Positions 23,427 to 31,783 of a stretch of 64,000 bases of DNA are shown here, piece by piece. The DNA is from Xenopus tropicalis (lineage: Eukaryota > Chordata > Amphibia > Anura > Pipidae), in NCBI RefSeq assembly GCF_000004195.4, contig NC_030678.2:138323047-138387046 (forward strand), given 5' to 3'. Numbering within the stretch: the stretch's first letter is position 1; each line of letters begins with the position of its first letter. The position numbers and the translations under genes were made by a program. The notes below the pieces were generated by a model that had not been told where the DNA came from, did no database searches, and saw only the letters and a program-made list of their open reading frames with translations.

Positions 23427-23703
23427 TAAGTGCCCATATCTGGCATGATTCCCCTGTCACAGGTGAAATTAAGATTTGACAGACTTGGTGCAAAACACAC
23501 AGTCAGCCTAGGTAAGGCCACCTAAAGAAGCAACACAAACCACTTCATTCAGTGGAAAGCACAAAGCTGGGAAATGTTTTTCATATTTATTTATTTCCCT
23601 ATTTAGTGTTTGCCCCACAGGAGCAATGGAACCCCAAAATCCATAGTGCATGTCATTCAGGTCCAGCAATGCCATGGACTCTTTGTTCTGAGGCAGATCA
23701 GAT

Positions 23704-23705
<2 letters not shown>

Positions 23706-23734
<29 letters not shown>

Positions 23735-24489
23735 AACTTTATTTATAAAGCGCCACAAGGGTACGCAGCGCTGTACAGTCTTACAGAATACAAAATTACA
23801 CACAGGGAGGACAAGTGATATAATAAATAAATACAATAAATACATATATGTATATATATATATATATATATATAAGTGCCATGTGGTATGAGACACAGTA
23901 GGAAGGAGGTCCCTGCCCCGTAGAGCTTACAATCTGAGTGGTTGGGTAACATACAGGCACAAACTGGAAGGTAAGAGTGCATCAGGTATGGGCATTTGCC
24001 CTTAAGCGCAGGACTGGGCAAAATAATGTCTTAGTGCTCCAGAAGTTAACAGCTGAGTTTTTTCTTAAAGAGAGTGGGTGAGTTTTCCCTACGGAGGGAT
24101 TCAGGGATAGAGTTCCAGAGGTAAGGAGCAGCGAGATAGAAAGGTTTAAGACGAGAGAGCGCAGTGGGTGTGGATGGTGTAAAGAGACGGAGGCTCTGAG
24201 AGGAGCGGAGGAGACGACCAGGAACATGTAGGGAGACCAGTGAAGAAATGTAGTGAGGAGCAGAGGAGTGAAGGGCTTTGAATGTCAGAAGAAGGATTTT
24301 GTAAGCTATCCTTTGCTTGACAGGCAGCCATGCTAGTGAGCTTAATTGAGGCTGAGCAGGATCCCTCTTAGGAGAGAGCAGGAGGATCCTGGCAGCAGAG
24401 TTTAAGATTGATTGCAGGGGAGAGAGGTGGGAGTCTGGGAGGCCGGTTAGTAGGAGATTGCAGTAATCTAAGCGGGAAAGGATAAGGGC

Positions 24490-24490
<1 letters not shown>
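23706..24490 (-). mobile_element. 3' segment of a non-LTR retroelement (CR1/L2-like), antisense
   Basis: The TTTATTTATAAAGCGCCA...GCAGCGCTGTACA block and the AGAGCTTACAATC block are a frog LINE 3' signature as I remember it. A related plus-strand end is at 37409-37604. A (TATG)n tract at 23706-23733 forms the tail side and a (TA)n tract lies at about 23845-23873. No reverse transcriptase frame remains. Class assignment is tentative. Confidence 0.55.

Positions 24491-24523
<33 letters not shown>
24491..24523. repeat. (AT)n microsatellite
   Basis: About 16 AT units separate the LINE segment from the LTR-like repeat and probably replaced the first bases of the latter. Confidence 0.95.
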
Positions 24524-24526
<3 letters not shown>

Positions 24527-24900
24527 CCACAGGGTTAATCTGCCCCTATGGCTTTAAACCCTACCACTTCCTTATTTCTGCTGTTACTGGGCAAAGACCC
24601 ATGTATCTAGTTTATCCTTTGCAATTATACCTAAATTGGTTATTTGGGTCGACAACACCCCTTGGACTCCAATATAGTGTTTAGCAGGAGGGTGCGTCTT
24701 CCTCTTTGGCTGCCTCTGCCCAGACTCCCAAAAGAGGTGGGATAAACCGGTGTGCATCCTCTCTTGTTGTACTCCATTACCATCTGTATGCGAGTATATG
24801 CAATAAACCTGTCTAAAATTCAACTGCAAGAACCTTCTGGTGTCCATTTATACTAAATTGCACTGCACACAGCTACAGTGAGTTGTAGTTACACTACACC
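24524..24900 (+). repeat. LTR-like repeat, shortened copy
   Basis: It shares ordered blocks with 35757-36540: GACCCA(T/C)AGGGTTAA at the start, TACTGGGCAAAGACCCATGT, GCCTCTTTGGCTGCCT-like middle, and CAACTGCAAGAACCTTCTGG near the end. An AATAAA precedes the end, as in many LTRs. The first bases are missing and no target duplication is seen. Confidence 0.55.
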
Positions 24901-24975
24901 CTTAGCTCCGCTGGTCTTTTCCACCTAGCGAAGGCCCATCCTGTCTAAGATTCACATGCACCCCATGCTCTAACA

Positions 24976-25148
24976 CAGTGGTTCTCACCCTTCCTAATGC
25001 CGCAACCCTTTAATACAGTTCCTCATGTTGTGGTGACCCCCAACCATAAAATTATTCCTAAGACCGGAAATGTGTGTTTTCCCGATGGTCATAGGCGACC
25101 CCTCTGAAAGGGTTGTTAGAGCAGCGGTTCTCAACCTGGGGGTCGAAC
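24976..25148. mobile_element. SPIN-like hAT miniature element with inverted terminus
   Basis: The left end CAGTGGTTCTCACCCTTCC and the block CATGTTGTGGTGACCCCCAA are characteristic of the SPIN/URR1 hAT group, known for horizontal transfer among tetrapods. The 8-mer CTCTAACA precedes it at 24968-24975. The right end is not in inverted orientation. Instead TGTTAGAG (25114-25121, the reverse complement of that 8-mer) is followed by CAGCGGTTCTCAACCTGG in the same orientation as the left end. A small inversion of the right terminus plus its duplication explains this. Confidence 0.8.
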
Positions 25149-25746
25149 ACCTATACTAGCCTGGGTGTGACTATTTTATAGCCAAATAGGGGTTACATAT
25201 ATAAGCAATACACGTGTGGAAGCCACATAATATACACAGAATGGCAACTGTGCCCCCCCCCCCCCCAGTAAAATGATGATGCCTTGGAGCTGACCTGCCC
25301 ACTGCAGAACCCAGGGTAACACTACATATAACAGAATTATTGGGGGGGAATGAGATTATAAAGAGCTGAAGAGAATGGAGCCCCCAGGGTAAGAGAATGG
25401 CTGGGACACATACGGGCAGCACGACACAGTGGCAGAGAGAGGGGTAGGGAGGGGGCACAGAGAGAGCGAACAGAGAACAAAGGCAACATGGGGAGGCGAA
25501 CACACAATGAACGTGTAGGGCACCGTGAGGCGGCCATGCTATTCAGGCAACGCGCACACACACTGTTCCCGGGGAAGTGTATCGCACCAGGAGCCCGAAT
25601 GAAGGGAGAATAAGGTGCCGCCTGTACCGGCTTTGGCGCACATTCTATGTAACTCAGGACGTCAAACAAATGTACACAAAATCAGTTGCAGAACGGTACG
25701 CGCACTACAAGACATGAGCGTCTCTCTCCCGACATGCTTCACTCAC
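25149..25746 (-). other. Promoter-proximal part of pym1 intron 1
   Basis: A C run of about 16 at 25251-25266, then DNA richer in CG than the surroundings from about 25500 to the first exon, consistent with a CpG-type promoter. No exon is seen. Confidence 0.5.
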
Positions 25747-25777
25747 CAGATTCATCGGTAACATAGGGAGTCGCCAT
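25747..25777 (-). CDS. pym1: pym1 coding exon 1
   Basis: ATG at 25777-25775 in the context AGCAAGATGGCG opens MATPYVTDES plus one base of Gly11, then donor GTGAGT. The 31 nt join exon 2 in frame. Total coding length over three exons is 31+94+478 = 603 nt, 200 codons plus stop, which is right for PYM. The tiny first exon and CG-rich setting match a housekeeping gene. Confidence 0.95.
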
Positions 25778-25830
25778 CTTGCTCCTCTCACCTCACTCAC
25801 TTCCGCCACTCTCTAGCTACTACGTCATGA
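25778..25830 (-). promoter_or_regulatory. pym1 proximal promoter (ETS and CRE-like sites)
   Basis: On the minus strand GCGGAAGT (25799-25806) is a consensus ETS/GABP site about 25 bp upstream of the start codon. TGACGTAG (25820-25827) is a CRE-like site just beyond it. There is no TATA box. Both motifs are common at TATA-less housekeeping promoters; transcription probably starts within or near this stretch. Confidence 0.5.
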
Positions 25831-25926
25831 AGGGGTCGCGGCAGACTTGTGAGAGGGAAACAAGAATCCGGGCTGAGTTTGTGTTTGGTGTGCTTGCCAA
25901 ACTGGGACCATGGGAAAATAGGGGCG

Positions 25927-25977
25927 TTAATAAATCCTTCTAGGGTAAAATACCATGGTGAATTCTTCCTTAGCTGG
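25927..25977 (-). CDS. Candidate last exon of an unidentified gene
   Basis: After the acceptor TTGTTTTATCTAACAG, the frame set by the exon at 26126-26302 reads PAKEEFTMVFYPRRIY and then TAA at 25929-25927. The stop would lie only about 100 bp upstream of the pym1 CRE-like site. It is short, so support depends on the partner exon. I do not recognise the product. Confidence 0.35.
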   Translation of the reverse strand, partial: PAKEEFTMVFYPRRIY

Positions 25978-26125
25978 CTGTTAGATAAAACAACCATAAA
26001 AGTGGGGACACTTCTAGTAAATGTTTATAGAGGGGCTGCGTGGATTCTAATTGAAATCAATCACTGAAACAACCTTTAAAGTACTGGTCTTTCACATGGG
26101 CTCATAGATCCTAGCAGCAACCCAC

Positions 26126-26302
26126 CTGCATCCATTCACAATCACTTGAATTTAGGGCTATATCAAGAAAATCCTGCTGCAAGAGCTGCACATTTGTCCT
26201 TTTCAGTTCAATGAGTAGAATTTCCAGGGCATCAGCAGGTATTATTTTAGACTGCTTGGTTTTGTCCTGGTTAAACTTGCAGGGCATGTTCAAGAGTAGG
26301 AA
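26126..26302 (-). CDS. Candidate internal exon of an unidentified gene
   Basis: A 177-nt block open in phase 0, 59 codons, with acceptor TTATAAAATTATTTTCAG and donor CAG|GTGGGT. It encodes a helix-rich peptide (FLLLNMPCKFNQ..., then ADALEILLIELKRTNVQLLQ and DFLDIALNSSDCEWMQ). Strong splice signals at both ends, a symmetrical phase and a regular Leu pattern make a real exon plausible. I cannot place it in a family, and found no convincing upstream exon between 27300 and 27690. It may be a surviving piece of a decayed gene or the end of a gene starting to the right. Confidence 0.45.
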
Positions 26303-26369
26303 CTGAAAATAATTTTATAAATATCATAAAAAATATGTTGCAATTAAGAGTAAGACTTACGACTTAAAG

Positions 26370-26897
26370 CAAGGGTAGGGAACCTACGGCTCGGGAGCCA
26401 GATGTGGCTCTTTTGATGGCTGCATCTGGCTCCCTGCCAAATCTTTAATAAAAAAAATAACGTGAAGCGTGGCCTGTGCTTAGCGGATAGAAGACATGTT
26501 CTATGCCTTAGAACACATCTTCTATCCGCTAAGCACAGGCCACGCCCTCCTCCGCGTCCAGCATCCTTACCGGGTTGCACTTGAACCAGGGCCCAGGGAA
26601 CTGAGAGGGACATTGGAGCAGAAACCTGTCATGCTTGAATTGAAAATAAAATGTGGCCAGTATGTCTCTGTTGGGGCTACAAAGAGAAGCCAACTGTGCA
26701 CTGTGCTAGGTAGCCCTCTAGTTATACCACTAACAAGCCATATTGAACAGCTAAAGATGACACCCACCCTACCTTGCCCCACAGCATCCGCGGCCTTCGG
26801 CCTAGCTCCCGTTGGCCATTGTATGGCTCTCACGGAATTACATTTTAAAATATGTGGTGTTTATGGCTCTCTCAGCCAATAAGGTTCCTGACCCCTG
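26370..26897. mobile_element. hAT non-autonomous element, TSD ACTTAAAG
   Basis: Ends CAAGGGTAGGGAACCT and AGGTTCCTGACCCCTG, flanked by ACTTAAAG at 26362-26369 and 26898-26905. It also contains an internal hairpin (GTGGCCTGTGCTTAGCGGATAG and its inverse around 26470-26545). Its insertion point is the outer end of the adjoining TTAA element, so the duplication overlaps that element's terminus. Confidence 0.9.
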
Positions 26898-26899
26898 AC

Positions 26900-27295
26900 T
26901 TAAAGGGACAGTAACACCAAAAAATGAAAGTATAAAAGTAATAACTATATAATGTAATGCTGCCCTGTACTGGTACAACTGGTGTGTTTTCCTTAGAAAG
27001 ACTACTATAGTTTATATAATAAAGCTTCTGTGTAGCCACGGGGGCAGCCATTTACAGGAGAAAAGGCACAGGTTACTTAGCAGATAACAGATAAAACCCC
27101 ATTATATTCTACAAAGCTTATCTGTTATCTGCTATGTGCCTGTGCCTTTTCTCCTTTTTCCCAGCTTCAATGGCTGCCCCCGTGTTGACATAGCAGCTCA
27201 TTTATATAAACTATAGTAGCATTTCTGTTGCAACTGTACATTATATTTTAATTACTTTAAAACACTTTCATTTTTTGGTGTTACTGTTCCTTTAA
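26900..27295. mobile_element. TTAA-flanked foldback MITE (T2-like), copy 2
   Basis: Same family as 3071-3494: TTAAAGGGACAGTAACACC at the left, GGTGTTACTGTTCCTTTAA at the right, and the central palindrome around AGATAACAGATAAAACCCC. The left TTAA is shared with the hAT target duplication. Confidence 0.88.
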
Positions 27296-27693
27296 GACCT
27301 TACGAAAAGCACATTATGAATTATATATGTGTATGTTTTAGTGGGAACAGTAGGAGGTGCTAGAGGCAAAGGAACCTCAGTATTATTTAGTAACAGCAAA
27401 GTTCTGTAATCAATTATGTGAAAACTCAAGTCAGTTTAATCACGTCTCTGCAGCACTCACCATCACAACAGATATAACAAGCAATACACTAATTCATATT
27501 GTCTCTTGTCCTATCCATTTATAATTGATAGGGTTCTCAACAGTCCTACAAGAGAGTCTCCTGCAATCAAAATTATCCTGCCAAAGAGTTATCATTAGCC
27601 TACTTACGGTTTTATCTGGAGATAATAATAATGACATTTAGGCCAATAGTTTGATCTTTTATTTGGGCATCACACTAAAATTTCTGAAATATC
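27296..27693. other. Unassigned spacer
   Basis: I examined this stretch for exons upstream of the candidate gene on the minus strand. All frames between possible splice sites carry stops, so I call none. Confidence 0.45.
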
Positions 27694-27701
27694 TTATACA
27701 A

Positions 27702-28699
27702 CAGTGCTGTCCAACTTCTGTTGTACCGAGGGCCGGAATTTTTCCAACATACGTGGTGGAGGGCCGATAATGGAAGCCAGTTTTGACCACTCCCCTTTTT
27801 GAAACCGCACCCACTTGAAACCACACCCATGTTATCACATGACCATGCCCATATTATTGGTTGTAGTACAGCAAAAACCTGCCATACTCTGCCTGCCTGT
27901 GTGCCATACTCTGCCTGCCCTACCCTGCCTTTGTGTGTGCCATACTCTGCCTTCCCTACCCTGCCTGTGTGTGCCATACTCTGCCTGCCCTACCTTGCCT
28001 GCGTGCCATACTTTCACTGTGTGTGCCATTCTTGGCTGGTTTGTGCCATACTTGGCCTGTGTGTGCCATACTCTGCCTGCCCTACCCCGCCTGTGTGTGC
28101 CATACTCTGCCTTCCCTACCCTGCCTGTGTGTGCCATACTCTGCCTGCCCTACCCTGCCTGTGTGTGCCATACTCTGCCTTCCTTACCCTGCCTGTGTGT
28201 GCCATACTCTGCTTGCCGTATGCTGCCTGTGTGTATGGCACACACAGGCAGCCTACAGTGACACAATGCTGGCACTGCTCCAACAGTCTGCACAATAACT
28301 ATATATTTAAAAACGTTTTAATTGCAGTACCACCTCAGTATATGTTCTTTTTGTAGTGTGCAGGGATTATTTGTGGGTTTCTACTGCTCCTGAGGTGTGA
28401 ACAGGGGAACAATGGGGGTGATTACAGCCTGAGCCTGAGGTGTGAACACTGCAGGGGGTGAACAATGCAGAGATTAAAAGGTGTGAACAGTACAGGGGAT
28501 TACATATTTAAACAATACAGCCTGATTACAGCCTGAATCTGAGGTGAGAACCATGCAGGGGGGGCAGTTAATCACAGTACTGATACCATTTAAAGCTTAC
28601 ACAAGAGTAAGCCATCAAAGCAGCCAGACAGGTGGGGGGCCACACAGAGGGGGGTCGCGGGCCGCATGCGGCCCGCGGGCCGCCAGTTGGACAGCACTG
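27702..28699. mobile_element. hAT non-autonomous element carrying a minisatellite, TSD TTATACAA
   Basis: Ends CAGTGCTGTCCAACT and AGTTGGACAGCACTG (15-bp inverted repeats), flanked by TTATACAA at 27694-27701 and 28700-28707. It is about 1 kb with no transposase. Its left third has expanded into a tandem array. The stretch GGGCCGCATGCGGCCCGCGGGCCG near the right end is self-complementary. Confidence 0.93.
27885..28240. repeat. Minisatellite, unit about 33-35 bp
   Basis: Around ten variants of TGCCATACTCTGCCTGCCC plus TACCCTGCCTGTGTG are arranged head to tail. Overlapping long open frames across it (27799-28356 and its shadows) exist only because the unit lacks stop codons. Confidence 0.9.
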
Positions 28700-29007
28700 T
28701 TATACAATATTTCAAACAGGAAGGGTTTATATGTAATTTTTGGATATAGCACATAATTAGGGCTTTCCATATTTTCAGTGTTTAGGCTGATGCCAAACCA
28801 TGCGTATGGCGTATATTTTCGGCAAGCCAAAAAATGCTTGCCGAAAATATGCGCCATACGCACCATATGCACCTAACTGTGCCTGCACCCAAATGAATGG
28901 AATACGTTTGGGTGCAGGCACATATAGCCGAAATACGCATAAAAACGTGAGACTTCTCTTGCATGTTTATGTGTATTTCGGCTACATGTGCCTGCACCCC
29001 GAGCGTA

Positions 29008-30548
29008 CAGTGGCTTGCAAAAATATTCGGCCCCCTTGAACTTTTCCACATTTTGTCACATTACAGCCACAAACATGAATCAATTTTATTGGAATTCCAC
29101 ATGAAAGACCAATACAAAGTGGTGTACACGTGAGAAGTGGAACGAAAATCATACATGATTCCAAACATTTTTTACAAATAAATAACTGCAAAGTGGGGTG
29201 TGCGTAATTATTCAGCCCCCTTTGGTCTGAGTGCAGTCACTTGCCCATAGACATTGCCTGATGAGTGCTAATGACTAAATAGAGTGCACCTGTGTGTAAT
29301 CTAATGTCAGTACAAATACAGCTGCTTTGTGACGGCCTCAGACGTTGTCTAAGAGAATATTGGGAGCAACAACACCATAAAGTCCAAAGAACACACCAGA
29401 CAGGTCAGGGATAAAGTTAATGAGAAATTTAAAGCAGGCTTAGGCTACAAAAAGATTTCCAAAGCCTTGAACATTCCACGTAGCACTGTTCAAGCGATCG
29501 TTCAGAAATGGAAGGAGTATGGCACAACTGTGAACCTACCAAGACAAGGCCGTCCACCTAAACTCACAGGCCGAACAAGAAGAGCGCTGATCAGAAATGC
29601 AGCCAAGAGGCCCATGGTGACTCTGGACAAGCTGCAGAGATCTACAGCTCAGGTGGGGGAATCTGTCCATAGGACAACTATTAGTCGTGCACTGCACAAA
29701 GTTGGCCTTTATGGAAGAGTGGCAAGAAGAAAGCCATTGTTAACAGAAAACCATAAGCAGTCCCGTTTGCAGTTTGCCACAAGCCATGTGGGGGACACAG
29801 CAAACATGTGGAAGAAGGTGCTCTGGTCAGATGAGACCAAAATGGAACTTTTTGGCCAAAATGCAAAACGCTATGTGTGGCGGAAAACTAACACTGCACA
29901 TCACTCTGAACACACCATCCCCACTGTCAAATATGGTGGCGGCAGCATCATGCTCTGGGGGTGCTTCTCTTCAGCAGGGACAGGGAAGCTGGTCAGAGTT
30001 GATAGGAAGATGGATGGAGCCAAATACAGGGCAATCTTGGAAGAAAACCTCTTGGAGTCTGCAAAAGACTTGAGACTGGGGCGGAGGTTCACCTTCCAGC
30101 AGGACAACGGCCCTAAACGTAAAGCCAGGGCAACAATGGAATGGTTCAAAACAAAACATATCCATGTGTTAAAATGGCCCAGTCAAAGTCCAGATCTAAA
30201 TCCAATGGAGAATCTGTGGCAAGATCTGAAAACTGCTGTTCACAAACGCTGTCCATCTAATCTGACTGAGCTGGAGCTGTTTTGCAAAGAAGAATGGGCA
30301 AGGATTTCAGTCTGTAGATGTGCAAAGCTGGTAGAGACATACCCTAAAAGACTGGCAGCTGTAATTGCAGCAAAAGGTGGTTCTACAAAGTATTGACTCA
30401 TGTATGATTTTCGTTCCACTTCTCACGTGTACACCACTTTGTATTGGTCTTTCACGTGGAATTCCAATAAAATTAATTCATGTTTGTGGCTGTAATGTGA
30501 CAAAATGTGGAAAAGTTCAAGGGGGCCGAATACTTTTGCAAGCCACTG
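29008..30548 (+). mobile_element. Tc1/mariner element with long IR/DR termini, copy 2
   Basis: CAGTGGCTTGCAAAAATATTCGG at the left, the inverse ending CAAGCCACTG at the right, TA at 29006-29007 and 30549-30550. The left terminus keeps outer and inner direct repeats (29008-29037, 29191-29222). The right terminus lost its inner repeat through a deletion of about 65 bp at 30398-30400, with TCA shared at the break. The element is 1541 bp against 1603 in copy 1. Confidence 0.93.
29377..30396 (+). pseudogene. Tc1-type DD34E transposase, start codon lost
   Basis: The frame is open for 339 codons to TGA, but its first codon is ATA (29377-29379) where copy 1 has ATG. In-frame translation could begin only downstream, inside the DNA-binding region. 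Numbering from that codon, the catalytic triad is Asp152 (WSDET), Asp243 (QQDNGPK) and Glu278 (NPMENLW), with 34 residues between the last two. An N-terminal helix-turn-helix with GRPPKLTGRTRR is kept. The catalytic core looks unbroken; the start codon and the right terminus are the visible defects. Confidence 0.9.
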
Positions 30549-30620
30549 TATTTCATTCATTCAGGTGCAGGCACAGGTAGGAGTGTATGGCGCATATTTT
30601 CGGCGGGCTTTCCCAGCCTA

Positions 30621-31451
30621 CAGATTTTTTTGGTGTGCTTGTATCCTACTGAAACTCTGAAACACCTTTTGCCATTTCCTCACCTCATATTATCTTCTAA
30701 AATCATTTTGCCATTTCCACATCACAGCTTCTGCTCCTTCTAAAAGATCTCTTTTTTTTTATTTAGTAGGAGGCAAGCAGTGCATAGAATGGCAGAAAAA
30801 AACAAAGCCACTTTGATCACTGTCCTTTAAAAACAGTTTAAAATCATATATTCATATAGGGCTGCAGGACACGCTGTCTTGCTTCCACCTTTAGACTTTA
30901 AGTAATCTCATTTTTAGCACCTGTACAAATAATCCCATACCAAGTGGGTGAAGATTTTATTAAACTATACACGAACAGCCATGGTTAAGGCCATGTTTCC
31001 ACAGGTACAACAATAGATACAGCAGAACTAACAGCCATGGAGAGGTTCAAGTGTAAAGAGTGCCTAGCGAGAATCCTAATACATGTGCAAGTGCTGTGGG
31101 CAACTTGAGCAGTGGATACTTGAGTCAAAATGGGCAGACTGGGGCAATTGCACCCGATTTGCAATGACGCTGTAGTTCTAGGAGAAAACCTGCATTCTGG
31201 GGAAAAATATGGCGATTGCATATTGCACACTACGTCAAGGTAAGTTTATGTGCGTTAATAAGTGTATACGAAACGGATTATCTTCCCTACGAATGGGACT
31301 GTGTGTGTCTTTACAGTTGTGCTCACTATCCGTAGCTTAGCCTTAGAAAGTACAGGTTTCTTTTCTTCTACAGGGATCATTAAATGTGAGTTTCTCTTTT
31401 CAGCAAGGCGATAATCCAAAATATTGTTTTTGCCCACAAGCCCTATACATG
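30621..31451. other. Intergenic, nothing recognised
   Basis: Short frames without features. A phrase GGGGAAAAATATGGCGATTGCA at about 31199 recurs loosely near 11524-11575, hinting at an old unclassified repeat. Confidence 0.45.
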
Positions 31452-31453
31452 TA

Positions 31454-31781
31454 CAGGTATCGGACCCCTTATCCGGAAACCCATTATCCAGAAAGCTCCG
31501 AATTACGGAAAGCCTGTCTCCCATAGACTCCATTTTAATCAAATAATTCAAAATTTTAAAACTGATTTCCTTTTTCTACGTAGAAATAAAACAGTAGCTT
31601 TTACTTGATCCCAACTAAGATATAATGAATCCTTATTGGATGCAAAACAATCCTATTGGGTTTAATTAATGTTTTATTGATTTTTTAGTAGACTTAAGGT
31701 ATTGAAATCCAAATTACGGAAAGACCCCTTATCCGGAATACCCTTGGTCCCGAGCATTCTGGATAATGGGTCCTATACCTG
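31454..31781. mobile_element. Palindromic MITE, CAGGTATGGGA-type, best-preserved copy
   Basis: Ends CAGGTATCGGACCCCTTATCC and GGGTCCTATACCTG, TA at 31452-31453 and 31782-31783. Arms pair over TTACGGAAAG(C/A)CC and the flanking blocks. It is the least diverged of the four copies and fixes the ends for the family. Confidence 0.85.
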
Positions 31782-31783
31782 TA

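Larger units (their letters stand above)
20499..25746 (-). other. pym1 intron 1 with several repeats
   Basis: A 5.2-kb intron from GTGAGT to TTTCCAG. It contains a half palindrome (21887-22030), a fragment ending in a TGGCCACCT terminus (near 23426), a LINE 3' segment (23706-24490), an LTR-like fragment (24524-24900) and a SPIN-like hAT (24976-25148). The 20499-21886 and 22034-23330 stretches show no gene. A CCTTTAA end near 22990 hints at an old TTAA element. Confidence 0.75.
28783..30620. mobile_element. Foldback element split by a Tc1 copy
   Basis: Left flank 28783-29005 contains nested palindromes (GCGTATGGCGTATATTTTCGGC and its inverse; TGCCTGCACCCAAATG and its inverse). Right flank 30551-30620 resumes with GGTGCAGGCACAGG and ends GTATGGCGCATATTTTCGGC...CAGCCTA. 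Together they form one miniature foldback; target duplication not resolved. Confidence 0.65.

Noticed and set aside
27885..28240. CRISPR-like spaced repeats
   Set aside because: Units are contiguous variants with no unique spacers and the setting is a vertebrate genome; it is a minisatellite.
27799..28356. 185-codon open frame and its overlapping shadows on both strands
   Set aside because: It is a minisatellite without stop codons inside a hAT element; the peptide is a simple Cys/Pro/Leu repeat and all frames are open for the same reason.
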